Shown here: one piece after another, positions 20,023-30,071 of the stretch
Numbering within the stretch: the first letter of the stretch is position 1
Layout of the letters: each line of letters starts with the position of its first letter
Assembly: GCA_958436995.1 (NCBI GenBank)
Contig: CAUBMI010000003.1
Coordinates: forward strand, 1 to 64,000
Source: an uncultured Collinsella sp.
Lineage (GTDB): Bacteria; Actinomycetota; Coriobacteriia; Coriobacteriales; Coriobacteriaceae
Direction of reading: 5' to 3'
DNA: 64,000 nt
Program-made: the position numbers and the translations under genes
Notes under the pieces: generated by a model
What the model was told of the DNA's origin: nothing
Seen by the model: the letters and a program-made list of their open reading frames with translations, nothing else
Databases searched by the model: none

Positions 20023-20040
20023 TCTGAATAAAAATGAAAA
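20023..20040. promoter_or_regulatory. Putative ArgR/AhrC box, arcA2
   Basis: TGAATAAAAATGAAA closely matches the Bacillus-type ARG box. It lies in the AT-rich 570-base gap before arcA2 that contains no gene. Confidence 0.55.
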
Positions 20041-20215
20041 TGGTTGAGACGCGGCATGAATCGCTGATTCTATTCATAGCTTTATTAGAAATATGCAATT
20101 TGAGGGTGGTTTAATAAAGTTAAGTTCCATTTGCTATTTGGACTGAAAACGCGTTTTAGCACGTAAATACACTTTATTATATCAAAGTGTGCCATGCGTG
20201 AAATATATGTGTATG

Positions 20216-20281
20216 CCGTTCACCCCTCATATAAAACCGTTCGGGGGCGAGGTGGAAGTATGGACTGATTTTGGATATAAA
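20216..20281 (+). promoter_or_regulatory. arcA2 promoter with 21-bp-spaced CCGTTC repeats
   Basis: CCGTTC at 20216-20221 and 20237-20242 (21 bp apart), then GGGGGCGAGGTGGAA and TATAAA at 20276-20281, 39 bp after the second repeat begins. The layout is the same as for arcA1 although the surrounding bases differ. Confidence 0.65.
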
Positions 20282-20363
20282 TATGTCGTCAGCAATAACG
20301 CCTCACACGGAGGGGCGCTAACGAATCGGCCCTGACAAGGGCCCGAAAGAAAGGTAGGAGGCC

Positions 20364-21605
20364 ATGACGAAAGGTCTGCACGTGCCTTCCGAGATCGGCA
20401 AGCTCAGGAAGGTCTGCCTGCACCGTCCCGGCGACGAGCTCCTCAACCTGCCGCCCGACGAGCTCGAGCGACTCCTGTTCGACGACGTCCCGTTCCTGGA
20501 GGTCGCGCAGCAGGAGCACGACACCTTCGCCCAGATCCTGAGGGACCAGGGCGTCGAGGTGCTCTACCTCGAGAACCTCGTCGCAGAGGTGTTCGACCAG
20601 GTCCCCGGCGCCCGCGCCGAGTTCACCGACCAGTACATCGCCGAGGCGGGCATCCGCGGCCAGCACATGCCGCAGATCGTCCGCGAGAAGCTGGACTCCA
20701 TCGAGGACAACCTCGAGTTCGTCAAGAAGACCATGGCCGGCATGACCAAGGCCGAGATCGACATGCCCCTCACGGCGTCCACGACCCTCGACTCCCTGGT
20801 CAACTCCGAGTCCGAGTCCGACCTGATCATCGACCCGATGCCCAACCTCTACTTCACCCGCGACCCGTTCGCGGTCGTCGGCGAGGGCGTCAACCTCAAC
20901 CGCATGTACTCGGTCACCCGCAACCGCGAGACCCTGTACGGCAAGTACGTCTTCAAGTACCACCCCGACTACAAGGACGTCTCCCTGTACTTCCGCCGCG
21001 ACTGTCAGTTCCACACCGAGGGCGGCGACGTGCTGAACATCAACGAGAAGACCCTCGCCGTCGGCATCTCCCAGCGCACCCAGGCGGCCGCCATCGACGT
21101 CATGGCCCAGAACATCTTCTGGAACTCCGACTCCAAGGTCGAGCGCATCCTGGCCTTCGACATCCCGGTCTCGCGCGCCTTCATGCACCTCGACACGGTC
21201 TTCACCCAGATCGACGTCGATAAGTTCACGATCCACCCCGCCATCATGGGCACCCTGCGCGTCTACGAGCTGACCGCCGGCAAGAACCCGGGCGACGTGA
21301 ACATCCGCCTGATCGAGGACACCCTCGAGCACGTCCTGGAGGACGCCACCGGCGTCGACCAGGTCAAGCTGATCCCCTGCGGCGGCGGCGACCCGATCGC
21401 GGCCTCCCGCGAGCAGTGGAACGACGGCTCCAACACCCTGTGCGTCGAGCCCGGCAAGATCTGCGTCTACGCCCGCAACACCGTCACCAACGACGTGCTG
21501 TACAAGGAGGGCCTGGACCTTCTCGTCGTGCCCTCCGCCGAGCTCTCCCGCGGCCGTGGCGGCCCGCGCTGCATGAGCATGCCCTTCTGGCGCGAGGACC
21601 TCTAA
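20364..21605 (+). CDS. arcA: Arginine deiminase, copy 2
   Basis: Same 413-residue arginine deiminase as at 17290, with catalytic Cys403 in GGPRCMSMP. The identical stretch appears to run from GGCCC 24 bases before the ATG to one base past the stop, while promoters and downstream DNA have diverged. This copy is followed by ornithine carbamoyltransferase and the YfcC carrier, so it is the one in classical arc order. The leader folds into two small hairpins matching those of copy 1 in position. Confidence 0.97.
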   Translation: MTKGLHVPSEIGKLRKVCLHRPGDELLNLPPDELERLLFDDVPFLEVAQQEHDTFAQILRDQGVEVLYLENLVAEVFDQVPGARAEFTDQYIAEAGIRGQHMPQIVREKLDSIEDNLEFVKKTMAGMTKAEIDMPLTASTTLDSLVNSESESDLIIDPMPNLYFTRDPFAVVGEGVNLNRMYSVTRNRETLYGKYVFKYHPDYKDVSLYFRRDCQFHTEGGDVLNINEKTLAVGISQRTQAAAIDVMAQNIFWNSDSKVERILAFDIPVSRAFMHLDTVFTQIDVDKFTIHPAIMGTLRVYELTAGKNPGDVNIRLIEDTLEHVLEDATGVDQVKLIPCGGGDPIAASREQWNDGSNTLCVEPGKICVYARNTVTNDVLYKEGLDLLVVPSAELSRGRGGPRCMSMPFWREDL

Positions 21606-21616
21606 GTCTTTCCGTT

Positions 21617-21667
21617 TCCGGTGCGGTCCCCCTACAACCGCACCGGCTTCGCCCGTTAAACGGGCAA
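21617..21667 (+). terminator. Hairpins between arcA2 and arcB
   Basis: CCGGTGCGGT/ACCGCACCGG-type stem (21617-21645) followed by GCCCGTTAAACGGGC (21650-21664). No T run follows, so partial readthrough or mRNA processing is as likely as termination. Confidence 0.5.
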
Positions 21668-21710
21668 CACTAGTATTTGCGTAATTCATTTCTTCGAAAG
21701 GATTCGAACC

Positions 21711-22706
21711 ATGGGTGTTAACCTCTCCGGCCGTAGCTTCCTCAAGCTCCTCGACCTCACCACCGAGGAGATCGAGTACCTGCTCAAGCTCTCCAAGAAC
21801 TTCAAGGACATGAAGCGCGCTGGCGTTCCGCACCGTTATCTCGAGGGCAAGAACATCGTTCTGCTCTTCCAGAAGACCTCCACTCGTACCCGCTGCGCCT
21901 TCGAGGTCGGCGGCATGGATCTGGGTATGGGCGTCACCTACCTCGATCCGGGTTCGTCGCAGATGGGCAAGAAGGAGTCCATCGAGGACACCGCCCGCGT
22001 TCTCGGCCGCATGTATGACGGCATCGAGTTCCGCGGCTTTGCCCAGGACGACGTCGAGGAGCTCGCTGCTAAGTCCGGCGTGCCCGTGTGGAACGGTCTG
22101 ACCACTGAGTGGCATCCCACCCAGATGCTCGCCGACATCCTGACCGTCCAGGAGAACTTCAACTACGACATCAAGGGCAAGACCCTCGTCTTCATGGGCG
22201 ACTGCAAGAACAACGTCGCTCGCTCCCTCATGGTCGTCTGCTCCAAGCTCGGCATGAACTTCGTGGCCTGCGGCCCCGAGGAGTGCATGCCCGCCGACGA
22301 CGTCATCGAGGCCTGCAAGCCCATCGCCGAGGCCAACGGCTGCACCATCAAGCTGACCACCGACGTCAAGGACGGCGTCACCGGTGCCGACGTTCTCTAC
22401 ACCGACGTGTGGGTCTCCATGGGCGAGCCCGACGAGGTCTGGGCCGAGCGCATCGCTCAGCTCACCCCGTATCGTGTTACTTCTGAGGTCATGGCTATGG
22501 CCAACCCGGGTGCCATCTTCCTGCACTGCCTGCCCAGCTTCCACGACACCAACACCACGATTGGCGCCGAGAAGTGCGAGCAGTTCGGCATCACCGAGCA
22601 GGAGGTCACCGACGAGGTCTTCGAGAGCCCCGCTTCCAAGGTCTTCGACGAGGCCGAGAACCGCATGCACACCATCAAGGCTGTCATGTACGCCACGCTC
22701 AAGTAA
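21711..22706 (+). CDS. arcB: Ornithine carbamoyltransferase (catabolic)
   Basis: In this pathway it phosphorolyses citrulline to ornithine and carbamoyl phosphate. The 331-residue protein has the carbamoyl-phosphate motif STRTR at residues 57-61, then DPGSSQMGKKESIEDTARVL, FMGDCKNNVARSL and the ornithine motif HCLPSFHD. GAAAGGA precedes the ATG. A carbamate kinase gene, needed to make ATP from carbamoyl phosphate, is not in the window. Catabolic direction is inferred from the neighbours. Confidence 0.96.
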   Translation: MGVNLSGRSFLKLLDLTTEEIEYLLKLSKNFKDMKRAGVPHRYLEGKNIVLLFQKTSTRTRCAFEVGGMDLGMGVTYLDPGSSQMGKKESIEDTARVLGRMYDGIEFRGFAQDDVEELAAKSGVPVWNGLTTEWHPTQMLADILTVQENFNYDIKGKTLVFMGDCKNNVARSLMVVCSKLGMNFVACGPEECMPADDVIEACKPIAEANGCTIKLTTDVKDGVTGADVLYTDVWVSMGEPDEVWAERIAQLTPYRVTSEVMAMANPGAIFLHCLPSFHDTNTTIGAEKCEQFGITEQEVTDEVFESPASKVFDEAENRMHTIKAVMYATLK

Positions 22707-22721
22707 GAGCATCTAGCATCT

Positions 22722-22760
22722 CGCTCGGGGTGTATTGCTGCACACCCCGAGCGGTTTTAT
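22722..22760 (+). terminator. Terminator of arcB
   Basis: CGCTCGGGGTGT (22722-22733) pairs perfectly with ACACCCCGAGCG (22742-22753), followed by GTTTTA. Confidence 0.85.
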
Positions 22761-22853
22761 CTGGTAATAATCTCGCATCAAGCGGCAGGCACGGCACGGA
22801 AGAGCCGCTTCGGGCGAGATCAGTAAATGATTTATGAAGGGGGGATGAGAACT

Positions 22854-24332
22854 ATGACTGAGACCGCTAAGAAAAAGCGCGGTATGCCTTCATCGTTCAC
22901 CATTCTTCTTGCTCTGCTGGCAATCGTCGCGGTTGTTACCGTTATCGTCTCCGGTACGTCCGGTGGCGAGGTTACCGCTGCCCGCCTGAGCGATTTCTGC
23001 ACCGCCCCGGTCAAGGGCTTCGCTGACGCTCTGCCCGTCTGCCTCTTCGTTATGATCCTCGGCGGCTTCCTCGGCATGATGACCGAGACCGGCGCCCTGG
23101 ACAACGGCATTGCTGTTCTGGTGCAGAAGCTTAAGGGCAATGAGATCATGCTCATTCCCGTGCTGATGTTCATCTTCTCCCTCGGTGGTACCACCTATGG
23201 TATGTGCGAGGAGACCGTTCCCTTCTACGCCCTGCTCGCCGCCACCATGATGGCTGCTGGCTTCGACCCCATGGTCGGCGCTGCCACCGTCCTGCTCGGC
23301 GCTGGTTGCGGCTGCCTCGGCTCCACGGTTAACCCGTTTGCCGTCGGTGCTGCCGTTGACGCTCTGACTGGCGTTGGCATTGAGGTCAACCAGTCCATCA
23401 TCATCGGCCTCGGTGCCGTCCTGTGGATTGTTACCACTGTTATGTCCATCCTCTTCGTCATGAGCTATGCCAAGAAGGTCAAGGCTGACAAGGGTTCCAC
23501 CATCCTTTCGATGCAGGAGCTCAAGGACGCCGAAGAGGCTCACGGCAAGGCTGCTTCCGAGGTTCACAAGGAGGTCAAGCTCACCGGTCGTCAGAAGGGT
23601 GTTCTGATCGCCTTTGCCTTCACCTTCGTCGTCATGATCGTCGGCTTCATCCCGCTGGCCGACCTCAACGAGGGCGTCGCCAACTTCTTCGATGCTGGCG
23701 CTGTCTATGACGCCGACGGTAACGCCATCGTTCAGGGCTGGTCTGCCCTGATCACCGGCCTGCCCATTGGCCAGTGGTACTTCGACGAGGCTTCCACCTG
23801 GTTCTTCCTCATGGCTGTCCTGATCGGTATCATCGGTGGCCTGTCCGAGAAGCAGATCGTCAACACCTTCATCACCGGCGCTGCCGACATGATGTCCGTT
23901 GTCCTCGTCATCGCTCTCGCCCGTGGTATCTCCGTCCTCATGGCTAGCACCGGCCTCGACGTCTACGTCCTCGACGCTGCCGCCAATGCTCTGGCTGGCC
24001 TGTCCGGCGTGATCTTCGCTCCCATGAGCTTCCTGGTCTACTTCGGCCTGTCCTTCCTGATCCCCTCGACCTCCGGTATGGCTACTGTCTCCATGCCCAT
24101 CATGGGACCGCTGGCTGTTAAGCTCGGCTTCTCGCCCGAGGTCATGGTCATGATCTTCTCCGCCGCCATCGGCGTCGTGAACCTGTTCACCCCGACCTCT
24201 GGTGCCATCATGGGCGGTCTCGCTCTGGCTAAGATCGAGTGGACGACCTGGCTCAAGTTTGCCCTTAAGCTCATCGTCGCTCTCTCCGTCGTCTGCGCCA
24301 TCATCCTGACCGTCGCCTGCGTGATGCTCTAA
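22854..24332 (+). CDS. YfcC family carrier (probable arginine/ornithine or citrulline exchanger)
   Basis: Polytopic membrane protein of the YfcC/C4-dicarboxylate carrier-like family, 492 residues with about twelve hydrophobic segments. FSLGGTTYGMCEETVPFYALL and AGCGCLGSTVNPFAVGAA are typical. Such proteins often accompany arc genes and are taken as arginine:ornithine exchangers; the substrate here is inferred from context. The ATG at 22854 has AAGGGGGG nine bases upstream; earlier in-frame ATGs at 22827 and 22845 are badly spaced. A terminator separates it from arcB, so it has its own promoter or depends on readthrough. Confidence 0.88.
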   Translation: MTETAKKKRGMPSSFTILLALLAIVAVVTVIVSGTSGGEVTAARLSDFCTAPVKGFADALPVCLFVMILGGFLGMMTETGALDNGIAVLVQKLKGNEIMLIPVLMFIFSLGGTTYGMCEETVPFYALLAATMMAAGFDPMVGAATVLLGAGCGCLGSTVNPFAVGAAVDALTGVGIEVNQSIIIGLGAVLWIVTTVMSILFVMSYAKKVKADKGSTILSMQELKDAEEAHGKAASEVHKEVKLTGRQKGVLIAFAFTFVVMIVGFIPLADLNEGVANFFDAGAVYDADGNAIVQGWSALITGLPIGQWYFDEASTWFFLMAVLIGIIGGLSEKQIVNTFITGAADMMSVVLVIALARGISVLMASTGLDVYVLDAAANALAGLSGVIFAPMSFLVYFGLSFLIPSTSGMATVSMPIMGPLAVKLGFSPEVMVMIFSAAIGVVNLFTPTSGAIMGGLALAKIEWTTWLKFALKLIVALSVVCAIILTVACVML

Positions 24333-24395
24333 GTACCCCTTGGGTACCCCACGGAACCTTGACGATCCTGCAAAGGATCACCTGGTCATCGTCTG

Positions 24396-24475
24396 TCCGG
24401 TGGGGTAACCCCACCGGTAGACTCCTACCTTTAGCCCCCTCCCGTTCCGTGCGCGGGAGGGGGCGCACTTATGTT
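24396..24475 (+). terminator. Terminator pair after the YfcC gene
   Basis: CCGGTGGGGT/ACCCCACCGG (about 24400-24420) is followed by a long G/C stem GCCCCCTCCCG with CGGGAGGGGGC (24437-24471). Confidence 0.75.
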
Positions 24476-24842
24476 CCGCGGTTTTACCAAACCGCGGAAC
24501 CACTCGACGCTGCGCGCCGCCCAGAACTACAATTTGTCATTCAAAAGGCAAGGCATGACCAAAAGGTCTATGCCTTGCCTTTTTCATGCCAACTTGTACG
24601 TTCTGGACGGCGCTCGCTGACTTATGCTCAACCTGCGACGCTGTTATTGTTGGTGCAGGGGAACAGCTTGCCCGCTCTGGTGCCCGTTCGTTGACTTTGG
24701 CTCTGCCTGTGACGTTTCCATTGTTGGTGCGGAGTGACTTGGTTCCTGCTTCAAATTAGCTATCCCGGGTCCCCGGTGGTTGCGGTGGCGTGTTTGGTTG
24801 GTGCCTGTTGGCGGCCAGGCCCTTGCGAGGGGCAGGCTCCGT
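24476..24842. repeat. Gene-free stretch with hairpins and a decayed direct repeat
   Basis: TTCCGCGGTTT faces AAACCGCGGAA (24475-24501). An outer pair GCGCCGCCCAGAAC/GTTCTGGACGGCGC (about 24517-24613) encloses AAAAGGCAAGGCATGACC facing GGTCTATGCCTTGCCTTTTT (about 24541-24586). Two imperfect direct repeats then end in ATTGTTGGTGC (about 24608-24657 and 24680-24732). TATAAT at 24843 follows. No gene was seen. Confidence 0.6.
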
Positions 24843-24848
24843 TATAAT
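24843..24848 (+). promoter_or_regulatory. Consensus -10 box before the DUF1846 gene
   Basis: A perfect TATAAT, 39 bases before the chosen start. No good -35 is visible at 16-18 bp spacing. Confidence 0.5.
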
Positions 24849-24887
24849 CGCCTAAGACATTAAATGGAAACGGGACGGGAGCCATAT

Positions 24888-26369
24888 ATGCGCCAGGGTT
24901 TCGACAATGCGAAGTATATCGAGCTGCAGGCTGCTCACATTAAGGAGCGCATCTCGCAGTTTGGTGGCAAGCTCTATTTGGAGTTTGGCGGTAAGCTGTT
25001 CGATGACTATCATGCGAGCCGCGTGCTGCCGGGTTTTGAACCGGACAGCAAGTTCCGCATGCTCAAGAGCATCGCCGACGATGTCGAGGTTATCATCGCG
25101 ATCAACGCGAACCACATCGAGAAAAACAAGGCTCGTGGTGACCTTGGCATTACCTATGACGAGGATGTGCTGCGCCTGGTTGACCTGTTCCGCGGCAACG
25201 GCTTTGCCGTCGCGGCTGTGGTCATCACCCAGTACGCCGGCCAGCCTGCTGCCGATGTGTTCCGCAACCGCCTGAACGCGCTCGGTATTCCCGCCAAGCT
25301 GCACTATCCCATCGAGGGCTATCCGCACGACGTCGACCTGATCGTGTCCGACGATGGCTACGGCAAGAACGAGTTTGTCGAGACCACTCGTCCGCTCGTC
25401 GTCGTGACGGCGCCCGGCCCCGGCTCGGGCAAGCTCGCCACTTGCCTCTCGCAGCTGTATCACGAGCATAAGCACGGTACCGCCGCCGGCTATGCCAAGT
25501 TTGAGACCTTCCCGGTCTGGAATCTTCCTCTGACGCATCCGGTCAATATTGCCTACGAGGCCGCCACGGCTGACCTCGACGACGCCAATATCATCGATTC
25601 GTTCCACCTTGAGGCCTACAACAAGACCACGGTCAACTACAACCGCGACGTCGAGGCCTTCCCGGTAGTCCGTGCCCTGATGGAAAAGATCCTGGGCAAG
25701 AGCCCCTACCAGAGCCCTACGGACATGGGCGTCAATATGGTCGGCTTTGCCATCACCGATGACGATGCCTGCCGCGACGCTTCCAAGATGGAGATCGTCC
25801 GCCGCTACTTTACTGCGGTCGAAAATGTGCGCCGTACCGGCGTGGGCGATGAGCAAGTCGACCGTCTCAAGATTATTATGAAGAAAGCCGGCATCGATAA
25901 GAACTACTCACCGGCGCGCTCGGCGGCCCTCACCAGGGAACAGCTGACGGGTGGTCCCGTGGGTGCCATGGTCATGCCCGATGGCTCCGTGGTGACCGGT
26001 AAGACCTCCACGCGCCTGGGCGCCGCAAGTTCGCTCATTATGAACGCCCTCAAGCATGTCTCGGGCGTCGACCTTGAGCTCGAGGTCATTAGCGATGAGG
26101 CGATCGAGCCCATCAGCAAGCTCAAGACGCATTTCCTGGGCAGCAAAAACCCGCGCCTCCACACCGACGAGACGCTTATGGCTCTGTCGATCACCTCGGC
26201 CACGAGTGAGACGGCCGCTCGCGTCCTTTCGGGCCTGGAGCAGCTGCGCGGTTGCGATGCCTTCTTTAGCGTGATTATCTCGCCGACGGACGAGACGGTA
26301 CTGCGCAAACTGGGTATCAACGTATGCTGCGAGCCCAAGTTTGAGCGCCGCGGTTTCTTCCATCGCTAA
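24888..26369 (+). CDS. DUF1846 family protein
   Basis: Full-length (493-residue) member of the DUF1846 family, found in many Firmicutes and Actinobacteria and of unknown function. It begins MRQGFDNAKYIELQAAHIKER and contains LYLEFGGKLFDDYHASRVLPGF, TAPGPGSGKLATCLSQLYHEH and HFLGSKNPRLHTDETL, all family hallmarks. The GPGSGKLA stretch resembles a phosphate loop, but nucleotide binding is only a guess. GGGAG precedes the chosen ATG; an ATG at 24864 would leave almost no leader after the TATAAT box. Confidence 0.9.
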   Translation: MRQGFDNAKYIELQAAHIKERISQFGGKLYLEFGGKLFDDYHASRVLPGFEPDSKFRMLKSIADDVEVIIAINANHIEKNKARGDLGITYDEDVLRLVDLFRGNGFAVAAVVITQYAGQPAADVFRNRLNALGIPAKLHYPIEGYPHDVDLIVSDDGYGKNEFVETTRPLVVVTAPGPGSGKLATCLSQLYHEHKHGTAAGYAKFETFPVWNLPLTHPVNIAYEAATADLDDANIIDSFHLEAYNKTTVNYNRDVEAFPVVRALMEKILGKSPYQSPTDMGVNMVGFAITDDDACRDASKMEIVRRYFTAVENVRRTGVGDEQVDRLKIIMKKAGIDKNYSPARSAALTREQLTGGPVGAMVMPDGSVVTGKTSTRLGAASSLIMNALKHVSGVDLELEVISDEAIEPISKLKTHFLGSKNPRLHTDETLMALSITSATSETAARVLSGLEQLRGCDAFFSVIISPTDETVLRKLGINVCCEPKFERRGFFHR

Positions 26370-26402
26370 GTTTGAAGCACCGCGGTAATTACATTGCATT
26401 TT

Positions 26403-26437
26403 GGCCGTATCGGGTTAGCGCCCGGTACGGCTTTTTG
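26403..26437 (+). terminator. Terminator of the DUF1846 gene
   Basis: GCCGTATCGGG pairs with CCCGGTACGGC, followed by TTTTT. Confidence 0.85.
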
Positions 26438-26625
26438 ATCAATAAAGCGTCTATTTCGGCGAAAAATAGCTGTTTACCTGCCTAGAAACAATTTGAGCGG
26501 TATACAATAACCGTAACTGTTTCATCCTTAGCGGGATGCCGCATGATGGATATTACCTGCCATCGTGAGGTGTGTCGGTCGCGCACGGCGCGTTAGATGC
26601 TCGTGCTCGGTTTGAGGAGGCTGCC

Positions 26626-26964
26626 ATGGCGGGCAAGGGTCGTGCGAGTGTTAACGATATGAAGCGTGTCGAGGTGCTGGTGTTGATGGAGATCGACCAG
26701 CAAACCGAAGACAATGGCGGGCCGTATGGTTTCTCGCGCAAAACGCTTGCCGAGCGCGTGGGGGTTTCGCCGTATCGTGCCCGCGCCGCAATCGATCGCT
26801 TGGATTCCGAAGGTATGATTGATGTCGTCTCGCGTTATAGCGACGACGGCGGTCAGCTTGCAAATGGCATTTGCCTCACCGAACGTGGTGAGTGGTATCT
26901 TGAGGGCGTCCGTACCGGCATGCTCGTTCAAGAAATGCTTGAGGACGAGGTTGCTGATCGATAG
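26626..26964 (+). CDS. Small winged-helix DNA-binding protein
   Basis: A 112-residue protein with a predicted winged helix-turn-helix: RVEVLVLMEIDQQ, then YGFSRKTLAERVGVSPYRARAAIDRLDSEGMIDVVSRY, then a wing and ICLTERGEWYLEGV. This resembles MarR/PadR-like regulators, but no ligand domain is present and the target is unknown. GAGGAGG precedes the chosen ATG; a longer reading from 26572 has no such site. It stands alone between two terminators. Confidence 0.75.
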   Translation: MAGKGRASVNDMKRVEVLVLMEIDQQTEDNGGPYGFSRKTLAERVGVSPYRARAAIDRLDSEGMIDVVSRYSDDGGQLANGICLTERGEWYLEGVRTGMLVQEMLEDEVADR

Positions 26965-26985
26965 CAGCATGTAACCCTTGCCATA

Positions 26986-27018
26986 GCGACGCCGTCTGGG
27001 AAACCGGGCGGCGTTTTG
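26986..27018 (+). terminator. Terminator of the winged-helix gene
   Basis: ACGCCGTCTGG pairs with CCGGGCGGCGT around GGAAA, followed by TTTGTTT. Confidence 0.8.
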
Positions 27019-27055
27019 TTTCAAGATTGAGAAATGCAATCGCACGCGAGAAAAA

Positions 27056-27084
27056 TTGCGGACGGTCCGCGGCGCGAGTATTAC
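27056..27084 (+). promoter_or_regulatory. pyrG promoter
   Basis: TTGCGG (27056-27061) and TATTAC (27079-27084) with 17-bp spacing, 59 bases before the pyrG ATG. Confidence 0.6.
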
Positions 27085-27136
27085 AATGAAGACCCGTAAG
27101 ATGTGGATAAACAACTTCTACGGGAAGCGCAGGTAA

Positions 27137-28804
<1,668 letters not shown>

Positions 28805-28806
28805 GG

Positions 28807-29748
28807 GTGCCGGCGAATAAGGAACATACCGAAGCTACTCCCTCGTCGCTCGCCGTGGCGGCGGGGGAGTATCTCGATTACCTCGCGGTCGAGCGGGGCT
28901 TGGCGCGCAACACGATTGTGGCCTATCGTCGTGACCTGACGACGTACTGCGCCTATCTGGAGCGGGCGGGTATTGTGTCTTTTGAAGAGGTGACCCGTCA
29001 GGTCGTGGAGGGCTTTGTCGCCGATCGCCGCGGCGGAGGCTATTCCGACGCCTCGGTGGAGCGCGCGCTTGCTGCCGTGAAGGGCCTGCATGCCTTTTTG
29101 GTGCGCGATGGGGCCGTGGCCCAAAACCCGACGGCGGCGTTGCGCCTGCCTAAAAAGGCTGAGCGTTTGCCGGAGTATCTATCGGTGGAGGATGTCTCGG
29201 CGCTGCTCGATCAAGACTTTCCCGAGGGCGAGATGGGACTGCGCGACCATGCCATCTTGGAAGTGCTCTACGGATGCGGTTTGCGTGTGAGTGAGCTGGT
29301 TGGGCTCGATGTGGGCGATATCCATATTGACGATGGCTTTGTACTCGTTCGCGGTAAGGGCTCAAAGGAACGCCTGTCCCCACTGGTGGGAAGCGCGGCG
29401 CGAGCTCTGACGCTCTATGTAACTGAGGGACGTTCTCGCTTGGCGGCCCATGCCCGCGGAACCGAGACCTCGGCGGTCTTTTTAAATAAGAACGGACGTC
29501 GCCTGTCGCGCCAGGCCGTGCATGCGATATGCGAGCGGTATGGGCGTCAGGTGGGGCTGGTGGGGCTCCATCCCCATACCTTGCGCCACTCCTTTGCCAC
29601 CCACATGCTCGCGGGCGGTGCCGACCTGCGTGTGCTGCAGGAGATTTTGGGCCATGCCGATATTTCGACCACGCAGGTCTACACGCATGTCGACCGAACG
29701 CAACTGACCGAGGTCTATCTGGCGGCGCATCCGCTAGCACATCGCTAG
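28807..29748 (+). CDS. xerD: Site-specific tyrosine recombinase, XerD-like
   Basis: Tyrosine recombinase that probably resolves chromosome dimers at dif. The 313-residue protein has an N-terminal SAM-like core-binding domain (YLDYLAVERGLARNTIVAYRRD) and a catalytic domain with Arg160 in YGCGLRVSEL, Lys in GKGSKERLSP, HTLRHSFATHML and nucleophile Tyr292 in TTQVYTHVD. The start must be a GTG at 28807, two bases after the pyrG stop codon, since no ATG occurs in frame before the core-binding domain. No integron or phage genes are nearby, which favours a housekeeping XerC/XerD role. Confidence 0.92.
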   Translation: MPANKEHTEATPSSLAVAAGEYLDYLAVERGLARNTIVAYRRDLTTYCAYLERAGIVSFEEVTRQVVEGFVADRRGGGYSDASVERALAAVKGLHAFLVRDGAVAQNPTAALRLPKKAERLPEYLSVEDVSALLDQDFPEGEMGLRDHAILEVLYGCGLRVSELVGLDVGDIHIDDGFVLVRGKGSKERLSPLVGSAARALTLYVTEGRSRLAAHARGTETSAVFLNKNGRRLSRQAVHAICERYGRQVGLVGLHPHTLRHSFATHMLAGGADLRVLQEILGHADISTTQVYTHVDRTQLTEVYLAAHPLAHR

Positions 29749-29779
29749 CACCTCGCTGACCCGCATATTTATAAATACT

Positions 29780-29852
29780 AAAGGGGACGGGCCCCAGATT
29801 GCCGAGACGCACTTTTGCGCGCATGGGCAATCTGGGGCCCGTCCCATTTTTC
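29780..29852 (+). terminator. Long perfect hairpin after xerD
   Basis: Perfect 20-bp arms (29784-29803 and 29826-29845), preceded by AAAG and followed by ATTTTTC. The arm begins GGGACGGGC, like several other hairpins in the window. Confidence 0.85.
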
Positions 29853-29943
29853 GCTAGACACCGATGCGGCGGTGGGCCGTGTGTACCGTGGGTGGGGGAG
29901 TTTGGGGGCGATGTGAACGGCGTGTAAAGGGACGTAAAAATCG

Positions 29944-29969
29944 CCTCAAGGTCAACTTGAAGGTTGAGG
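29944..29969. promoter_or_regulatory. MerR-type palindrome upstream of mraZ
   Basis: The 26-bp site has outer CCTCAA/TTGAGG and an inner CAACTTGAAGGTTG. The inner part matches CAACCTGAAGGTTA found before ftsZ at 44480. The rest of the gap 29853-30071 contains AT-rich CAACATATTG repeats near 30018 and 30057 and no gene. Confidence 0.5.
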
Positions 29970-30071
29970 TTCGCGGGTGTGGTTCTACAGGTGGCATCCC
30001 GCCTTTGCTGCAAACACAACATATTGTGTTTTCGAACATATGCTCGGGGGTGTTTTACAACATATTGGGGG

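Noticed and set aside
20289..22712. An 807-codon minus-strand open frame across arcA2 and arcB, and a similar one at 17095-18540
   Set aside because: These are mirrors of genes with almost only C/G third positions, which removes stop codons on the opposite strand. The translations are Val/Leu/Asp/Gly repeats without family resemblance.
28807..29748. Phage or integron integrase
   Set aside because: No attachment site, cassette or phage gene is nearby, and the gene follows pyrG closely; a housekeeping XerD role fits better.
29860..30060. A small RNA gene or replication-origin-like region upstream of mraZ (CAACATATTG repeats)
   Set aside because: AT-rich repeats are present, but there are no DnaA boxes in a cluster and no RNA gene pattern; the region is better explained as promoter DNA.
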